This document shows positions 45,996 to 56,006 of a DNA stretch of 64,000 bases, one piece after another. The position numbers were made by a program, and so were the translations under genes. The notes under the pieces are model-generated. The model was not told where the DNA came from, did not search any database, and was given only the letters and a program-made list of their open reading frames with translations. Location: the NCBI RefSeq assembly GCF_014204415.1, contig NZ_JACHLE010000004.1, positions 124,001 to 188,000 on the forward strand, in the 5' to 3' direction. The stretch's first letter is position 1. The number at the start of each line of letters is the position of its first letter. This DNA comes from Chryseobacterium defluvii. Its GTDB lineage: Bacteria > Bacteroidota > Bacteroidia > Flavobacteriales > Weeksellaceae.

Positions 45996-46027
45996 CAAAA
46001 ATAGGTTTTTCGGTATACTAAACCCAA
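45996..46027 (-). promoter_or_regulatory. Promoter of the thioredoxin-fold lipoprotein gene
   Basis: TATTTTTG (45996-46003) with TTG at 46025-46027, spacer 21. Confidence 0.6.
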
Positions 46028-46059
46028 TTTAAAAGTATTTTTTATGAAAGATTTAACTA

Positions 46060-46093
46060 AAAAAATCGCCATCCAAGGAGGAGACGATTTTTT
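46060..46093 (-). terminator. Terminator of the sdh operon
   Basis: An outer stem AAAAAATCG with CGATTTTTT and an inner TCC-AA-GGA hairpin, followed by T's on the minus strand, 18 bases after sdhB. Confidence 0.8.
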
Positions 46094-46111
46094 CATCTAT
46101 TTAAAATAATT

Positions 46112-46879
46112 TTATCCTTTATCTACAAGAGCTGCCATGTATTCTCTGTTCATTCTGGCAATATTTTCCAAAGAGATTCCTTTAGGACATTCTACTTCGC
46201 AGGCTCCTGTATTAGAACAGTTCCCAAATCCTTCTTCATCCATTGCTTTTACCATATTCAGAACTCTTCGTTTTCCTTCTACCCTACCTTGCGGAAGCAA
46301 TGCGAATTGAGAAACTTTAGCTCCCACAAACAACATTGCAGAACCGTTTTTACAGGTTGCCACACAGGCTCCGCAACCGATACATGCCGCAGCATCCATT
46401 GCCTTATCTGCATCATCCTTAGGAACCGGGATTGCATTGGCATCCAACGTATTTCCCGAAGTGTTCACAGAAACGAAACCTCCAGCAGCCATAACCCTGT
46501 CAAATGCACTCCTGTCTACCATAAGGTCTTTAATAACCGGGAAAGCAGCACTTCTCCAAGGCTCAATAACGATGGTTTCTCCATCTTTAAACATTCTCAT
46601 GTGAAGCTGACAGGTTGTAATACCTGTATCCGGGCCATGAGCCCTGCCATTGATATAAAGGGAACACATCCCGCAAATCCCTTCACGGCAATCATGGTCG
46701 AAAGCTACAGGTTCTTTTCCTTCGTTAATTAAGTTTTCATTAAGGATGTCCAGCATTTCCAAAAATGAAGAGTCTGTAGAAACATCCGATATTTTATAGG
46801 TCTCAAACTGACCTTTTGATTTATTATTTTTTTGTCTCCAAATTTTCAGCGTAAGATGTAAGCCTTTTTTTGCACTCAT
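46112..46879 (-). CDS. sdhB: Succinate dehydrogenase / fumarate reductase iron-sulphur subunit
   Basis: 255 residues. The 2Fe-2S motif [20 protein letters not shown] (about residues 64-83) with a later Cys in TTCQLH, then the 4Fe-4S motif [13 protein letters not shown] and the 3Fe-4S/4Fe-4S motif [15 protein letters not shown]. It passes electrons from the flavoprotein to quinone in respiratory complex II. It is the last gene of the sdhC-sdhA-DUF2846-sdhB string. Confidence 0.95.
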   Translation of the reverse strand: MSAKKGLHLTLKIWRQKNNKSKGQFETYKISDVSTDSSFLEMLDILNENLINEGKEPVAFDHDCREGICGMCSLYINGRAHGPDTGITTCQLHMRMFKDGETIVIEPWRSAAFPVIKDLMVDRSAFDRVMAAGGFVSVNTSGNTLDANAIPVPKDDADKAMDAAACIGCGACVATCKNGSAMLFVGAKVSQFALLPQGRVEGKRRVLNMVKAMDEEGFGNCSNTGACEVECPKGISLENIARMNREYMAALVDKG

Positions 46880-46903
46880 AGTTGTATATTTATAGGTTGG
46901 AGA

Positions 46904-47479
46904 TTATTTTGTTGGTTTATCTGCATTTTCAAATTTCATCCCTGAAGTTAAAACTGCAATTTTATTTGAATTTTTACTTTTCAGCTCCTGATATTTTTCC
47001 ATTGCTTTTGCAATACTTTCAGATTTATCTTCTTCAGATTTAGCATACAGCTGTTTAGTACCATTTTTTACAACCTGATAAAAAACTTTTTTATCCTTGA
47101 ATTCATTTGGGTTCATTGGCCTGAGGTTTACTCCAGCAACAAAAGCTCCCATTTGTCCTTCCGCATTGATAACATATACAGAATTAGGTTCCAGATCTGC
47201 CTCAATATAATCCCTGTTTTCCGCACCTGCCCAAAATAAATGCTGTCCGGGTTCACATTCATACACTAAATATTTCCCACTTGCAAGCGATCCCAAGAAT
47301 ACATCTTTATCGTAAATTCTAAAATTGATCAGAGCTCCGGCTCCGGTTTTCAAAATATAAACCAGGGACTTGCCTTCTGAAGGTTTATCTATAGCCTGCG
47401 TGGTTACTTTCTGAGAAAAAGCAGCAGAAAAGCCAAAGAAAATGGCAAATAATAAAAATACTTTTGTTAAATTCTTCAT
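46904..47479 (-). CDS. DUF2846-like secreted protein inside the sdh operon
   Basis: 191 residues. Signal peptide (to FSAAFSQ), then a domain of DUF2846 type (LVYILKTGAGALINFRIYDKD, YLVYECEPGQHLFWAG). The C-terminal half is helical and charged. It lies between sdhA (9-base gap) and sdhB (24-base gap), so it must be co-transcribed with both. Complex II normally has no such subunit. It is likely periplasmic. Either it has an accessory role or it is a stable insertion; the sequence does not decide. Confidence 0.8.
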   Translation of the reverse strand: MKNLTKVFLLFAIFFGFSAAFSQKVTTQAIDKPSEGKSLVYILKTGAGALINFRIYDKDVFLGSLASGKYLVYECEPGQHLFWAGAENRDYIEADLEPNSVYVINAEGQMGAFVAGVNLRPMNPNEFKDKKVFYQVVKNGTKQLYAKSEEDKSESIAKAMEKYQELKSKNSNKIAVLTSGMKFENADKPTK

Positions 47480-47488
47480 AACTGACTG

Positions 47489-49501
47489 CTATTTATAACT
47501 TCTTGTTTTAACCTCAATATTGTCATAGATCAGGTCTTCCTTATGCAGAACCTCCTGGTTGATGTCTGCTCCCTGATATTCCCAGGCTCCTACATATTTG
47601 TAGTTTACGTCATCTCTTTCTGCCTCTCCGTCCGGGGTTGAATGATCTTCACGGAAATGTCCTCCACAGGATTCATTTCTGTGCAATGCATCGATGGCCA
47701 TTAATTGACCCAATTCAAGGAAATCTGCCACTCTGAATGCTTTTTCAAGCTCTGTATTCATTCCATCAGCTTCACCCGGAACTTTTACATTCTTCCAGAA
47801 GTCATTTCTTACCTCTTCGATCTCTTTGATCGCTTCTCTTAATCCTTCAGGAGTTCTTCCCATTCCTACTTTATTCCACATGATGTGTCCTAATCTCTTA
47901 TGGAAATGGTCTACCGAATGGGTACCTTTATTATTCAGGAAGAAATCTACTTTATCTTTGATCCCTTTTTCAGCTTCATCAAATGAAGTTGAGTCGGTAG
48001 GAATAGCGCCCGTTCTGATGTCTGCAGACAGATAGTCTGCAATTGTATATGGCAATACAAAGTATCCGTCAGCAAGACCTTGCATCAGTGCAGATGCTCC
48101 CAGCCTGTTGGCTCCGTGATCTGAGAAGTTAGCTTCACCGATTACGAAACATCCCGGAATGGTAGACTGAAGATTATAATCAACCCAAACACCGCCCATA
48201 GTATAGTGAACTGCCGGGTAGATCTTCATTGGGGTTTTGTAAGGATCATCTGCGGTAATTTTTTCGTACATTACGAATAAGTTACCATATTTTTCCTCAA
48301 CCCATTTCTTACCCAGATCATAGATCTGCTGATCTGTAGGGTTATGAATATGTTTTTCGATGGCGGATTCTTTCCCTTTTTTCATGATCTCTGTAGAGAA
48401 ATCCAGGTAAACACCTTCCTGAGTATCATTATTCTCGATTCCGAAACCGGCATCACATCTTTCTTTAGCTGCTCTGGACGCAACGTCTCTAGGCACCAGG
48501 TTACCGAAAGCAGGATATCTTCTTTCCAAATAATAATCCCTGTCTTCTTCTTTAATATTTTCAGGTCTCAATTTACCTTCTCTGATCGCTACTGAATCTT
48601 CATGCTTTTTAGGAACCCAGATCCTTCCTGAGTTTCTTAATGACTCAGACATCAAAGTTAGTTTAGACTGCTGTGTTCCGTGAACCGGAATACAGGTCGG
48701 GTGGATCTGTACATAACAAGGATTGGCAAAGTACGCTCCTTTTTTGTGGATTTTCCAGGCAGCCGAAACGTTCGATCCCATTGCGTTGGTAGAAAGAAAG
48801 TATACATTTCCGTACCCTCCTGAAGCAATGACTACCGCGTGAGCAGAGTGTCTTTCAATTTCTCCTGTTACAAGGTTTCTTGCAATGATTCCTCTGGCTT
48901 TCCCGTCAACGATTACAAGATCCAACATTTCATGACGGTTATACATTTTGATTCTGCCTTTACCGATCTGACGGCTCATGGCAGAATAGGCACCTAATAA
49001 TAACTGCTGACCTGTCTGTCCTTTTGCATAAAAAGTTCTTTTTACCTGAACCCCACCAAATGAACGGTTATCTAGCTGACCTCCGTATTCTCTTCCGAAA
49101 GGAACACCCTGTGCAACACATTGGTCGATAATATTGGCAGAAACTTCAGCTAATCTGTATACGTTTGCTTCTCTTGCTCTATAGTCTCCTCCTTTTATCG
49201 TATCATAGAATAATCTATAGGTAGAGTCCCCATCTCCCTGATAATTCTTGGCGGCATTGATACCTCCCTGAGCGGCAATAGAGTGCGCTCTTCTTGGGGA
49301 ATCCTGATAGCAGAATGCCTTTACGTTATAGCCCTGCTCGGCTAAAGTAGCCGCTGCAGAACCTCCTGCCAGACCTGTACCTACAACAATAATATCAATC
49401 TTATCTCTGTTGTTGGGTGCAACAAGGTTCATATGGTCTTTATGATTTTTCCATTTGTCCTTAAGAGGACCAGCCGGAATTCTTGAATCTAGTTTACTCA
49501 T
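47489..49501 (-). CDS. sdhA: Succinate dehydrogenase / fumarate reductase flavoprotein subunit
   Basis: 670 residues. The FAD-binding motif [19 protein letters not shown], the FAD-linking His in [14 protein letters not shown], substrate/catalytic segments HPTCIPVHG and [11 protein letters not shown], and the FAD end [18 protein letters not shown] with [15 protein letters not shown]. It oxidises succinate to fumarate in complex II. The length and the partner subunit (a single cytochrome b, sdhC) fit the type B enzyme of Bacteroidota. Confidence 0.96.
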   Translation of the reverse strand: MSKLDSRIPAGPLKDKWKNHKDHMNLVAPNNRDKIDIIVVGTGLAGGSAAATLAEQGYNVKAFCYQDSPRRAHSIAAQGGINAAKNYQGDGDSTYRLFYDTIKGGDYRAREANVYRLAEVSANIIDQCVAQGVPFGREYGGQLDNRSFGGVQVKRTFYAKGQTGQQLLLGAYSAMSRQIGKGRIKMYNRHEMLDLVIVDGKARGIIARNLVTGEIERHSAHAVVIASGGYGNVYFLSTNAMGSNVSAAWKIHKKGAYFANPCYVQIHPTCIPVHGTQQSKLTLMSESLRNSGRIWVPKKHEDSVAIREGKLRPENIKEEDRDYYLERRYPAFGNLVPRDVASRAAKERCDAGFGIENNDTQEGVYLDFSTEIMKKGKESAIEKHIHNPTDQQIYDLGKKWVEEKYGNLFVMYEKITADDPYKTPMKIYPAVHYTMGGVWVDYNLQSTIPGCFVIGEANFSDHGANRLGASALMQGLADGYFVLPYTIADYLSADIRTGAIPTDSTSFDEAEKGIKDKVDFFLNNKGTHSVDHFHKRLGHIMWNKVGMGRTPEGLREAIKEIEEVRNDFWKNVKVPGEADGMNTELEKAFRVADFLELGQLMAIDALHRNESCGGHFREDHSTPDGEAERDDVNYKYVGAWEYQGADINQEVLHKEDLIYDNIEVKTRSYK

Positions 49502-49516
49502 ATTAGTATATTGATA

Positions 49517-50206
49517 TTATTGAGTTACAAAATGGAAAATTGCGATAATGATAAATCCTAGCGGAATAAGGATAGAATACCAGTTCCCTAAAGCTTTGAT
49601 CACCGGGGTATATTTTGGATGTCTTGCTCCAACTGACTGGAATGAAGACTGGAAACCGTGAGCAAGGTGAAGACCTAATAGCACGAATGCCACTACATAA
49701 AGAGCGACTCTCCATACATCATGAAACTTGTGGTGAAGCTCGCCCCAATATCTTGTTTCATCCGGTGTATTTCCCTGAATATATTTATAGTTCATTTCCG
49801 GGAAATAAAAATCATAGAAATGAAGGGCAAGAAATGCAAGAACTACCGCTCCCGAGATAATCATATTTCTTGACATCCAGGAAGAATTTGCTGCACCATT
49901 GTTGTTAGCATACTTTACCGGACGAGCTTTGTTATTTTTTATCTCAAGAACAAAACCCATCACAAAATGGAAAATCACAGCAAACATCAAAACCGGCTGC
50001 ATCAGATACTGCACAAACGGATTGTATCCCATAAAATGAGAAGCCTCATTGAAAACATCTTCACTGAAAACAGATGTCATGTTGGTAGACATGTGCATCA
50101 CTAAGAAAATCAGCAGAAACATTGCCGAAAGTGCCATTGCATACTTCCTACCTATTGTAGAACTTGTTAAACCTGCCATATTAAGCTTAAATTTGAATTT
50201 CCACAA
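49517..50206 (-). CDS. sdhC: Succinate dehydrogenase cytochrome b subunit
   Basis: 229 residues. Five membrane helices (for example MALSAMFLLIFLVMHMSTN and LYVVAFVLLGLHLAHGFQ). Histidines that could bind two haems are in LVMHMS, VIFHFVMGF, FLALHFYD and LLGLHLAHG. It is of the type B form, where one large subunit replaces SdhC plus SdhD. It anchors the complex and reduces menaquinone (known for the family). It is the first gene of the operon. Confidence 0.93.
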   Translation of the reverse strand: MWKFKFKLNMAGLTSSTIGRKYAMALSAMFLLIFLVMHMSTNMTSVFSEDVFNEASHFMGYNPFVQYLMQPVLMFAVIFHFVMGFVLEIKNNKARPVKYANNNGAANSSWMSRNMIISGAVVLAFLALHFYDFYFPEMNYKYIQGNTPDETRYWGELHHKFHDVWRVALYVVAFVLLGLHLAHGFQSSFQSVGARHPKYTPVIKALGNWYSILIPLGFIIIAIFHFVTQ

Positions 50207-50211
50207 AATTA
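50204..50211 (-). promoter_or_regulatory. Candidate -7 element at the start of sdhC (TAATTTTG)
   Basis: TAATTTTG overlaps the first codon of the longest frame (50206). If it is the promoter, sdhC must start at a later codon, such as the ATG at 50179 (MAGLTSSTIGRKYAM). Confidence 0.4.
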
Positions 50212-50325
50212 AGAAATGTTAACAATATCGAAAAGTGAGAAATCTCACAATTAGCCAGTTTGTAATCTTTCTAAATAAGAAATGTAAAGCATTATAAGTA
50301 AAGGAAAAAGGGGAATTATCATCAA

Positions 50326-52101
50326 TTAATTTATCTCATAAATCTTACCCTGATACACCACCTTTTGTATTGAAGGCGAAAAAGTCCTTATTTCAGTTTT
50401 CCTCAGTCTTCTCGAAGCAGCGTACGGGTTGACAATGTATCTGACAATTTTCTCTTTATCTGCATTTTCACTTACCCAAAAGCAGGCCTCATCTTTTCTT
50501 TTTACTGAAAAAACCTTGTCTTTATAGAAATCATGAAGCAGTGTTTCCTCTTTCCGGTCTTCAACGATATTAAAACCGGCTCTTATGATGAAAAATACTA
50601 AAACCGCTATTCCCAGTCTGCCTATATTTTTAAAGTTAATCTTTACAATCACAAACCTCAGCCAGTAAATGATGGCAGACAAAGCGAAAACTTCGGTCAG
50701 GTTTAATGGAATATTTTCAAAAAACAAACCATCGAAACCTGCAAACCAATGAATGCTTTTTAACAAAATTTTAATTATAAAGTCATACACCACGCTGATC
50801 AAATGAAAATCAAGATCAAAAGCAATAAGAGCTGTCATTAAGAACGAAAAGATGATAATAACCTCTGAAAAAGGAACAATAAAAAAGTTGGCAACAATTG
50901 AAATGAAGGAAAACTGATGAAAATAATACAACACGAGCGGAAGTGTCCCCAATTGCGCAGAAATGGAAATTGAAACCGTATTAAAGATCAGTTTTTTGAA
51001 ATAATTGTCCTGATCTGGCAGGTATTTTAAGATCGGCTGATTTAACCAGAAAATACCAAGAACGGCAGCAAAGCTCAATTGAAAACCAACATCGAAAAGC
51101 TGATGGGTATCCGGCATTAAAATGATAAAAGCCGATAGTGATAAAGAATGCAGAAGATCCGGCTTTCTTTGAAGAAGAACATACACAAAATAAACACTAA
51201 GCATGATGCAAGAACGCAGCACCGAATTTCCAAACCCGATAAATCCTGCAAACAGCCATATCAAAATCAGGCTTAAGATCACGGTATACTTTCTGAATTT
51301 CAAAGGGAGAAAACGGGTAAGAAAAAAATAAAACAGTCCGAAGATAATGACGATGTGGGTTCCCGATATCGCTAAAAAATGAACCAATCCCGACCGGTTG
51401 AAATCCTTTACGGTTTCAGGATCCATTTCCGTTCTGTCTGCCAGAATGATTCCCTTCAGGAATGAAGTACTTTGACGAGATATTCCGGCATGGTCAATCT
51501 TTTGTAATACTTCAAATCTTTTCTGTAAGATCACATCATTGAATGCCATATCATTTCTCCTTACAGAGGTAACCTGACCGGAAATATAGCACTGATATCC
51601 CACATCTCCACGTCTCAGATACTTCGCATAATCAAACTGAAAATCATATTTCGGGGATTTTGGCCGTACCAAGTATGCTTCTGCCTTATAATAATGGATA
51701 AAATCCAGCTCCGGGCTATTTTCAGGAAGAAACACAACTGAATTCAAATATTCTTTATCCAACTGAATAACAGCCATATATTTCTTATGTTTTTCGGTTG
51801 AGTTCAGCTTTTTAGAGATTCTGAAAACCACAGTTTTACCAGCAGGAACCGGAATGTCTTTAAACACCCTCGTATTAAAAGAGTGAAGCAGAATTCCTGA
51901 CACAAAAAACAGGATTCCCAGTAAAAAAGATCTGATTCTGTGCAGGAAATAGGATTGAAAAAACACGGCAATCAATACCAGTATAAAACTCCCGATAACC
52001 CAATAAATATATGCTTTACCCATCGATACCTGCTCCTGAAAAAATATTCCAAGAACAAAACATATGACCAGTATAAGAAGCGGCTGTTTGTTCAACTGCA
52101 A
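50326..52101 (-). CDS. ComEC/Rec2-family membrane protein without metallo-beta-lactamase domain
   Basis: 591 residues. An N-terminal DUF4131 region with short membrane helices, a soluble part, then the competence domain with the signature HFLAISGTHIVIIFGLFYF (about residues 230-250) and many helices. The last 110 or so residues are soluble but show no HxHxDH, so the C-terminal nuclease-like domain of longer ComEC proteins is lacking. It is presumably a DNA uptake channel in the inner membrane. It is 131 bases downstream of lpxB. Confidence 0.85.
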   Translation of the reverse strand: MQLNKQPLLILVICFVLGIFFQEQVSMGKAYIYWVIGSFILVLIAVFFQSYFLHRIRSFLLGILFFVSGILLHSFNTRVFKDIPVPAGKTVVFRISKKLNSTEKHKKYMAVIQLDKEYLNSVVFLPENSPELDFIHYYKAEAYLVRPKSPKYDFQFDYAKYLRRGDVGYQCYISGQVTSVRRNDMAFNDVILQKRFEVLQKIDHAGISRQSTSFLKGIILADRTEMDPETVKDFNRSGLVHFLAISGTHIVIIFGLFYFFLTRFLPLKFRKYTVILSLILIWLFAGFIGFGNSVLRSCIMLSVYFVYVLLQRKPDLLHSLSLSAFIILMPDTHQLFDVGFQLSFAAVLGIFWLNQPILKYLPDQDNYFKKLIFNTVSISISAQLGTLPLVLYYFHQFSFISIVANFFIVPFSEVIIIFSFLMTALIAFDLDFHLISVVYDFIIKILLKSIHWFAGFDGLFFENIPLNLTEVFALSAIIYWLRFVIVKINFKNIGRLGIAVLVFFIIRAGFNIVEDRKEETLLHDFYKDKVFSVKRKDEACFWVSENADKEKIVRYIVNPYAASRRLRKTEIRTFSPSIQKVVYQGKIYEIN

Positions 52102-52231
52102 TCATTTAAGCTCCCAAATTAATCAATTAATCAGGATATGAACAGCTCTGAATTAACAGGATTGAGAGAGTTTCTTTGGAAAAAGAACAAAAAGAGCGCT
52201 TAATTTTTTGCTATAAAAGACAGATCGATGG

Positions 52232-53335
52232 TTAAACTTTTAAAATCACCTCAGCGGCATTTTCACTGGCTCCCTTCCCGCCCAACTTCTTTCTTAAAAG
52301 CTCATAGTCTTTTAAAACCTGCTGCCGTGTTTCGCCATGTATCATTTTGTTCAGCTCTTCTACCAGGTTTTGAGTGTTCAGGTCATTCTGTATCAGCTCT
52401 TTCACTACTTCCTTATCCATAATGAGATTGACCAGTGAAATATACTTGATATTCTTTACCAGCCTCTTGGCTATGGCATATGAGACCTTGCTTCCGCGGT
52501 AGCATACTACTTCGGGAATATTCAGCAGGGCGGTTTCCAGCGTAGCTGTTCCTGAAGTGACCAAAGCCGCTTTGGAGCATCTTAAAAGGTCATAGGTTTT
52601 ATTGGAAACAAAATGAACATGATCATCCACATATTTCTGATAAAATGTTTTAGGAAGACTTGGCGCACCTGCAATGACAAATTGGTAATCTTTGAAATAA
52701 GACCTTACGGACAACATGATCTCAAGCATTTTCTCTACCTCCTGCTTCCTTGAACCGGGAAGGAGCGCAATGATCTCTTTTTCATTGAAGCCGTTTTCCT
52801 TTTTGAAAGCTTCAGCATCAATCTCCTGAAGCCTGGAAATAGCATCCAGCAGCGGATGTCCTACAAAATGGGAATGAACTCCGTGCTTTTTATAAAAATC
52901 TTCTTCAAACGGAAGGATGACCATCATTTCATCCACATATTTTTTAATGGTCTCTACTCTTCCTTCCTTCCATGCCCAAAGCTGTGGAGAGATATAATAA
53001 ACCACCTTTATTCCAAGCTCTTTGGCAAATTTTGCAATTCTCAGGTTAAATCCCGGATAATCTACCAGGATCAGGATATCGGGTTGATGGTCTTTAATGT
53101 CATCTTTACAGAATTTAATATTATTCAGGATCGTTCTTAGGTTCATGGCCACTTCCAGAAACCCCATAAAGGCAAGGTCGCGGTAATGCTTTACCAGTGT
53201 TCCCCCTTGCTTCTCCATGAGATCACCGCCCCAAAACCTGAATTCCGCCTTTGGGTCCTTTTCTTTCAATGCTTTCATTAAATTGCTTCCATGCAGATCC
53301 CCGGATGCTTCTCCTGCAATAATATAATACTTCAT
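52232..53335 (-). CDS. lpxB: Lipid-A-disaccharide synthase
   Basis: 367 residues. A glycosyltransferase-B fold with the N-terminal AGEASGDLHGSNLM and FWGGDLMEKQG, the LPGSRKQEVEKML motif (about residues 186-198) and the C-terminal SGTATLETALLNIPEVVCYR. It joins UDP-diacylglucosamine and lipid X to give the lipid A disaccharide. It is on the minus strand, divergent from the DUF2480 gene. Confidence 0.96.
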   Translation of the reverse strand: MKYYIIAGEASGDLHGSNLMKALKEKDPKAEFRFWGGDLMEKQGGTLVKHYRDLAFMGFLEVAMNLRTILNNIKFCKDDIKDHQPDILILVDYPGFNLRIAKFAKELGIKVVYYISPQLWAWKEGRVETIKKYVDEMMVILPFEEDFYKKHGVHSHFVGHPLLDAISRLQEIDAEAFKKENGFNEKEIIALLPGSRKQEVEKMLEIMLSVRSYFKDYQFVIAGAPSLPKTFYQKYVDDHVHFVSNKTYDLLRCSKAALVTSGTATLETALLNIPEVVCYRGSKVSYAIAKRLVKNIKYISLVNLIMDKEVVKELIQNDLNTQNLVEELNKMIHGETRQQVLKDYELLRKKLGGKGASENAAEVILKV

Positions 53336-53440
53336 TTCTTCTGAAATCTTTTATTGTTTTGGTCATCAGCAACCTCCTTCTGGCTTTCCAATCATCGGCT
53401 GTTATACATTATGGGAGGTTTCTATGATTAGGATAGAGAA

Positions 53441-53470
53441 CAAATTAAGGGCATTATTGATCTTAATTTG
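53441..53470. repeat. 9 bp inverted repeat over the -33 region of the DUF2480 promoter
   Basis: CAAATTAAG (53441-53449) and CTTAATTTG (53462-53470) are perfect inverted copies with a 12-base spacer. The second arm abuts the -7 element. Confidence 0.5.
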
Positions 53471-53478
53471 TAAATTTG
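53471..53478 (+). promoter_or_regulatory. -7 element of the DUF2480 gene (TAAATTTG)
   Basis: TAAATTTG, 19 bases before the ATG at 53498. The earlier ATG at 53489 would leave a leader of only a few bases. Confidence 0.65.
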
Positions 53479-53497
53479 CTCAAAGATAATGATAAAA

Positions 53498-54007
53498 ATG
53501 TCAGAAGAATTTGAAATCCGAAATAAAGTTGCAGAAAGCGGTTTAGTGAATTTTGATCTTACAGATCTTGTTCCCAAAGGGATTCGAAAGGGTATAGATC
53601 TTAAGGATTTTCTTTTTCAGGAAATGATCCTTAAGGAAAAAGATTTCCGTGAAAAAGTAGCTGCCATTGATACTGAAGAATATGAAGGAGCTTATATTTA
53701 TATCTATAATTCTGCAGATGCTATTGTTCCGCTTTGGGCCTATTTCTTATTGACAGCAAAGCTTACTGATGCAGCCAAAAAGATCGTTTTCGGAGACCGT
53801 GAAGATCTGGAAGTTATTTTAATGCATAATGCCATTCAAACCCACGATTTTGAAGAGTTAAGAGGCAAAAGAGTACTTGTAAAAGGATGCTCGGATAAAG
53901 AAATTCCGGAAAATGCCTATATAGAATTGGTAGAACAGCTGAAACCTCTCGTAAAATCCCTGATGTTCGGGGAGGCATGTTCTAATGTCCCGATTGTAAA
54001 GAATTAA
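53498..54007 (+). CDS. DUF2480 family protein
   Basis: 169 residues from MSEEFEIRNKVAESGLV (172 if the ATG at 53489 is used). The sequence type (VNFDLTDLVPKGIRKGIDL, AYIYIYNSADAIVPLWAYFL, VLVKGCSDKEIPENAYIEL) fits this family, conserved in Bacteroidota. It is soluble and acidic with no signal peptide. Two late cysteines are in VKGCSD and GEACSN. Function unknown. The next gene begins 4 bases after its stop. Confidence 0.85.
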   Translation: MSEEFEIRNKVAESGLVNFDLTDLVPKGIRKGIDLKDFLFQEMILKEKDFREKVAAIDTEEYEGAYIYIYNSADAIVPLWAYFLLTAKLTDAAKKIVFGDREDLEVILMHNAIQTHDFEELRGKRVLVKGCSDKEIPENAYIELVEQLKPLVKSLMFGEACSNVPIVKN

Positions 54008-54010
54008 CGT

Positions 54011-55273
54011 ATGAAGCATCCCGCGCCTGCTATATTTATATTTTTCATCTTTTTATTTATTTATTATACAGGCAGTTTTGCCAGAATTCCCTTTGCTGAC
54101 TGTGTGGGTTTTGTCCTTCTGGTGGAAAAGGGTGAATGGATGACCACTGCTACGGCCACCACCCATTTCCTATATACCAATACCGCTATTCTGATCAAAA
54201 ATTTAACCGGCATGAATGCTATAGAAGCAAGCCGGTTTTTAGTGATCGCCTCAGCAGCAGCTACGGTTTCTGTTATATACCTTACGGTCAGAAGCATTAC
54301 AAAAACCGATTGGATAGCGATAACAACCGCCTTTATATTCGGGCTCAGCTTTTCGTTCTGGAGAAATGCCGAAATAGTAGAAGTCTATACTTATCATTCT
54401 TTATGGATAAGCCTGTTCTTTTACTGTATGATCAAAACTTTTACGGAAAATAAAAAGGTATATATTATTCTGACTGGCCTTTTTTTAGGAATAAGCCTTT
54501 GGATCCACATCCAGAATATTTTACTGATCCCCGCCTTTCTGCTCTTCCTGTTTTATTTCAGGACGGAGAAAAAGTTTGCTTACTCTTCTTTACTTATCTT
54601 CCTGATGCTTTTCTGCTCTTTATCCGTTTTAAATGTTTTGCAGGGATTACCTGCCAATTCTCCGTTCACATCTGATCAGGGAAACTGGGTAGAAAATTCA
54701 CTAAAAAAAACAACTCTTCAATATTTCCAAGACTTTATTAAATCTTTTGTTTACCTGGTTTATAATTTTAACGTATTTACTTTTTTCGGAATTGTTGGAG
54801 CGTTCTTATTATACCGCTCAGATCAAAGAATGTTTTTTGTTTTCTTTGCCGGCGCCGTATGCGTTTATGGTTTTTCCACCTTTTATGCTGTTTCTGACAA
54901 CTATGTCTTTTTTCTTCCCTTCAATATCATTTTTGCTCTTTCAATAGGATATGGTTTATCTTCTGCAAAATATTCTTTTTTAAAAAAATGGTCATGGATA
55001 TGTCTTTTCATTCCTCTATATGGCTATTACCTGCCCTATAAAGCTGCGTTATTCACTGAAAAAGGCAAAAATTTTCACCGGTTTAAAGAATACAAGGGAG
55101 GAATGAAGTACTATATGCTCCCCTGGATGAACAATAACGTAGGGATCGTTGAGTTTACCATTGAAAAAAGAAAAGCTTCGGAACCTGTCAATTGGATGAC
55201 ATTTAGTGCCCTGGAATATATACAGCTATTAAAAAGTAAAGGGTATACTGAAGAACAGATAAAAAAATTTTAA
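54011..55273 (+). CDS. DUF2723-like membrane protein (glycosyltransferase-related)
   Basis: 420 residues. About 10 membrane helices, with a first loop RIPFADCVGFVLLVEKGEW, whose acidic residue is in the place of the catalytic Asp of lipid-linked glycosyltransferases of the PMT/C superfamily. The SFWRNAEIVEVYTYHS stretch is typical of DUF2723. It probably transfers a sugar from a lipid carrier to proteins or glycans outside the membrane (inference). The C-terminus is soluble. Confidence 0.75.
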   Translation: MKHPAPAIFIFFIFLFIYYTGSFARIPFADCVGFVLLVEKGEWMTTATATTHFLYTNTAILIKNLTGMNAIEASRFLVIASAAATVSVIYLTVRSITKTDWIAITTAFIFGLSFSFWRNAEIVEVYTYHSLWISLFFYCMIKTFTENKKVYIILTGLFLGISLWIHIQNILLIPAFLLFLFYFRTEKKFAYSSLLIFLMLFCSLSVLNVLQGLPANSPFTSDQGNWVENSLKKTTLQYFQDFIKSFVYLVYNFNVFTFFGIVGAFLLYRSDQRMFFVFFAGAVCVYGFSTFYAVSDNYVFFLPFNIIFALSIGYGLSSAKYSFLKKWSWICLFIPLYGYYLPYKAALFTEKGKNFHRFKEYKGGMKYYMLPWMNNNVGIVEFTIEKRKASEPVNWMTFSALEYIQLLKSKGYTEEQIKKF

Positions 55274-55295
55274 CAAATTTTTAGATTTAAAAAAA

Positions 55296-55324
55296 TTGTT
55301 ACGGAATATTTTTTGATACCTTTG
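55296..55324 (+). promoter_or_regulatory. Promoter of the DUF937 gene
   Basis: TTG (55296-55298), 18-base spacer, TACCTTTG (55317-55324), 32 bases before the ATG. Confidence 0.75.
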
Positions 55325-55355
55325 ATTTTCTTAACAATTTAAATAAACACAAACT

Positions 55356-56006
55356 ATGAGTTTAATCGACCTACTTACAGGGAACACCAGCAATCAGGTT
55401 GCTGAACAGGCTGAAAACAAATTCGGGATCAGCAAAAACCAGATTATTGCTTTATTGGCAGTAGCAGCACCTCTGATCATTTCTTACCTTAGAAACAAAT
55501 CTCAGGATGCTAATGAAGCTGAAGCTTTAAATAATGCTTTAGACAAGGATCACGATGGAAGTATTTTAGATGATGTTTCCCAGGTAGAATCAAGACAGAC
55601 CGAAGGAGGTTCTATTCTTGATCACGTTTTTGGAGGGCAGAAAAGCAATGTTGAAAATCAGCTTTCACAAAATACAGGAATTTCTATCGACAAGATCGGT
55701 CCTATATTGGCAATGCTTGCTCCGGTGATCATGGGGTATATCGGGAAAGAAAAACAACAGAACAATGTAGGAGCCGGAGGATTAGGAGACCTATTAGGAG
55801 GTATCCTTGGAAGTGCTTCAAACCAGGCACAGGGTCAGCAGTCCAATCCATTGAATGATATCCTGGGAAGCGTTCTTGGAGGTGGTCAACAGCAATCTTC
55901 AGGAAATCCTTTAAATGATATCTTAGGAAGTGTTCTTGGTGGCGGACAGCAACAGCAAGGCGGAGGATTAGGAAATATCCTGGGAAGTATTTTAGGAGGT
56001 AAATAA
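55356..56006 (+). CDS. DUF937 protein with Gly/Gln-rich C-terminal repeats
   Basis: 216 residues. Two related DUF937 halves (ISKNQIIALLAVAAPLIISYL, about 25-45, and ISIDKIGPILAMLAPVIMGYI, about 108-128) each lead to a helix. The tail consists of short repeats of the form NPLNDILGSVLGGG separated by QQQSS or QQQQGG (about 165-216). No signal peptide. The family resembles YidB-like proteins of unknown role. Confidence 0.85.
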   Translation: MSLIDLLTGNTSNQVAEQAENKFGISKNQIIALLAVAAPLIISYLRNKSQDANEAEALNNALDKDHDGSILDDVSQVESRQTEGGSILDHVFGGQKSNVENQLSQNTGISIDKIGPILAMLAPVIMGYIGKEKQQNNVGAGGLGDLLGGILGSASNQAQGQQSNPLNDILGSVLGGGQQQSSGNPLNDILGSVLGGGQQQQGGGLGNILGSILGGK

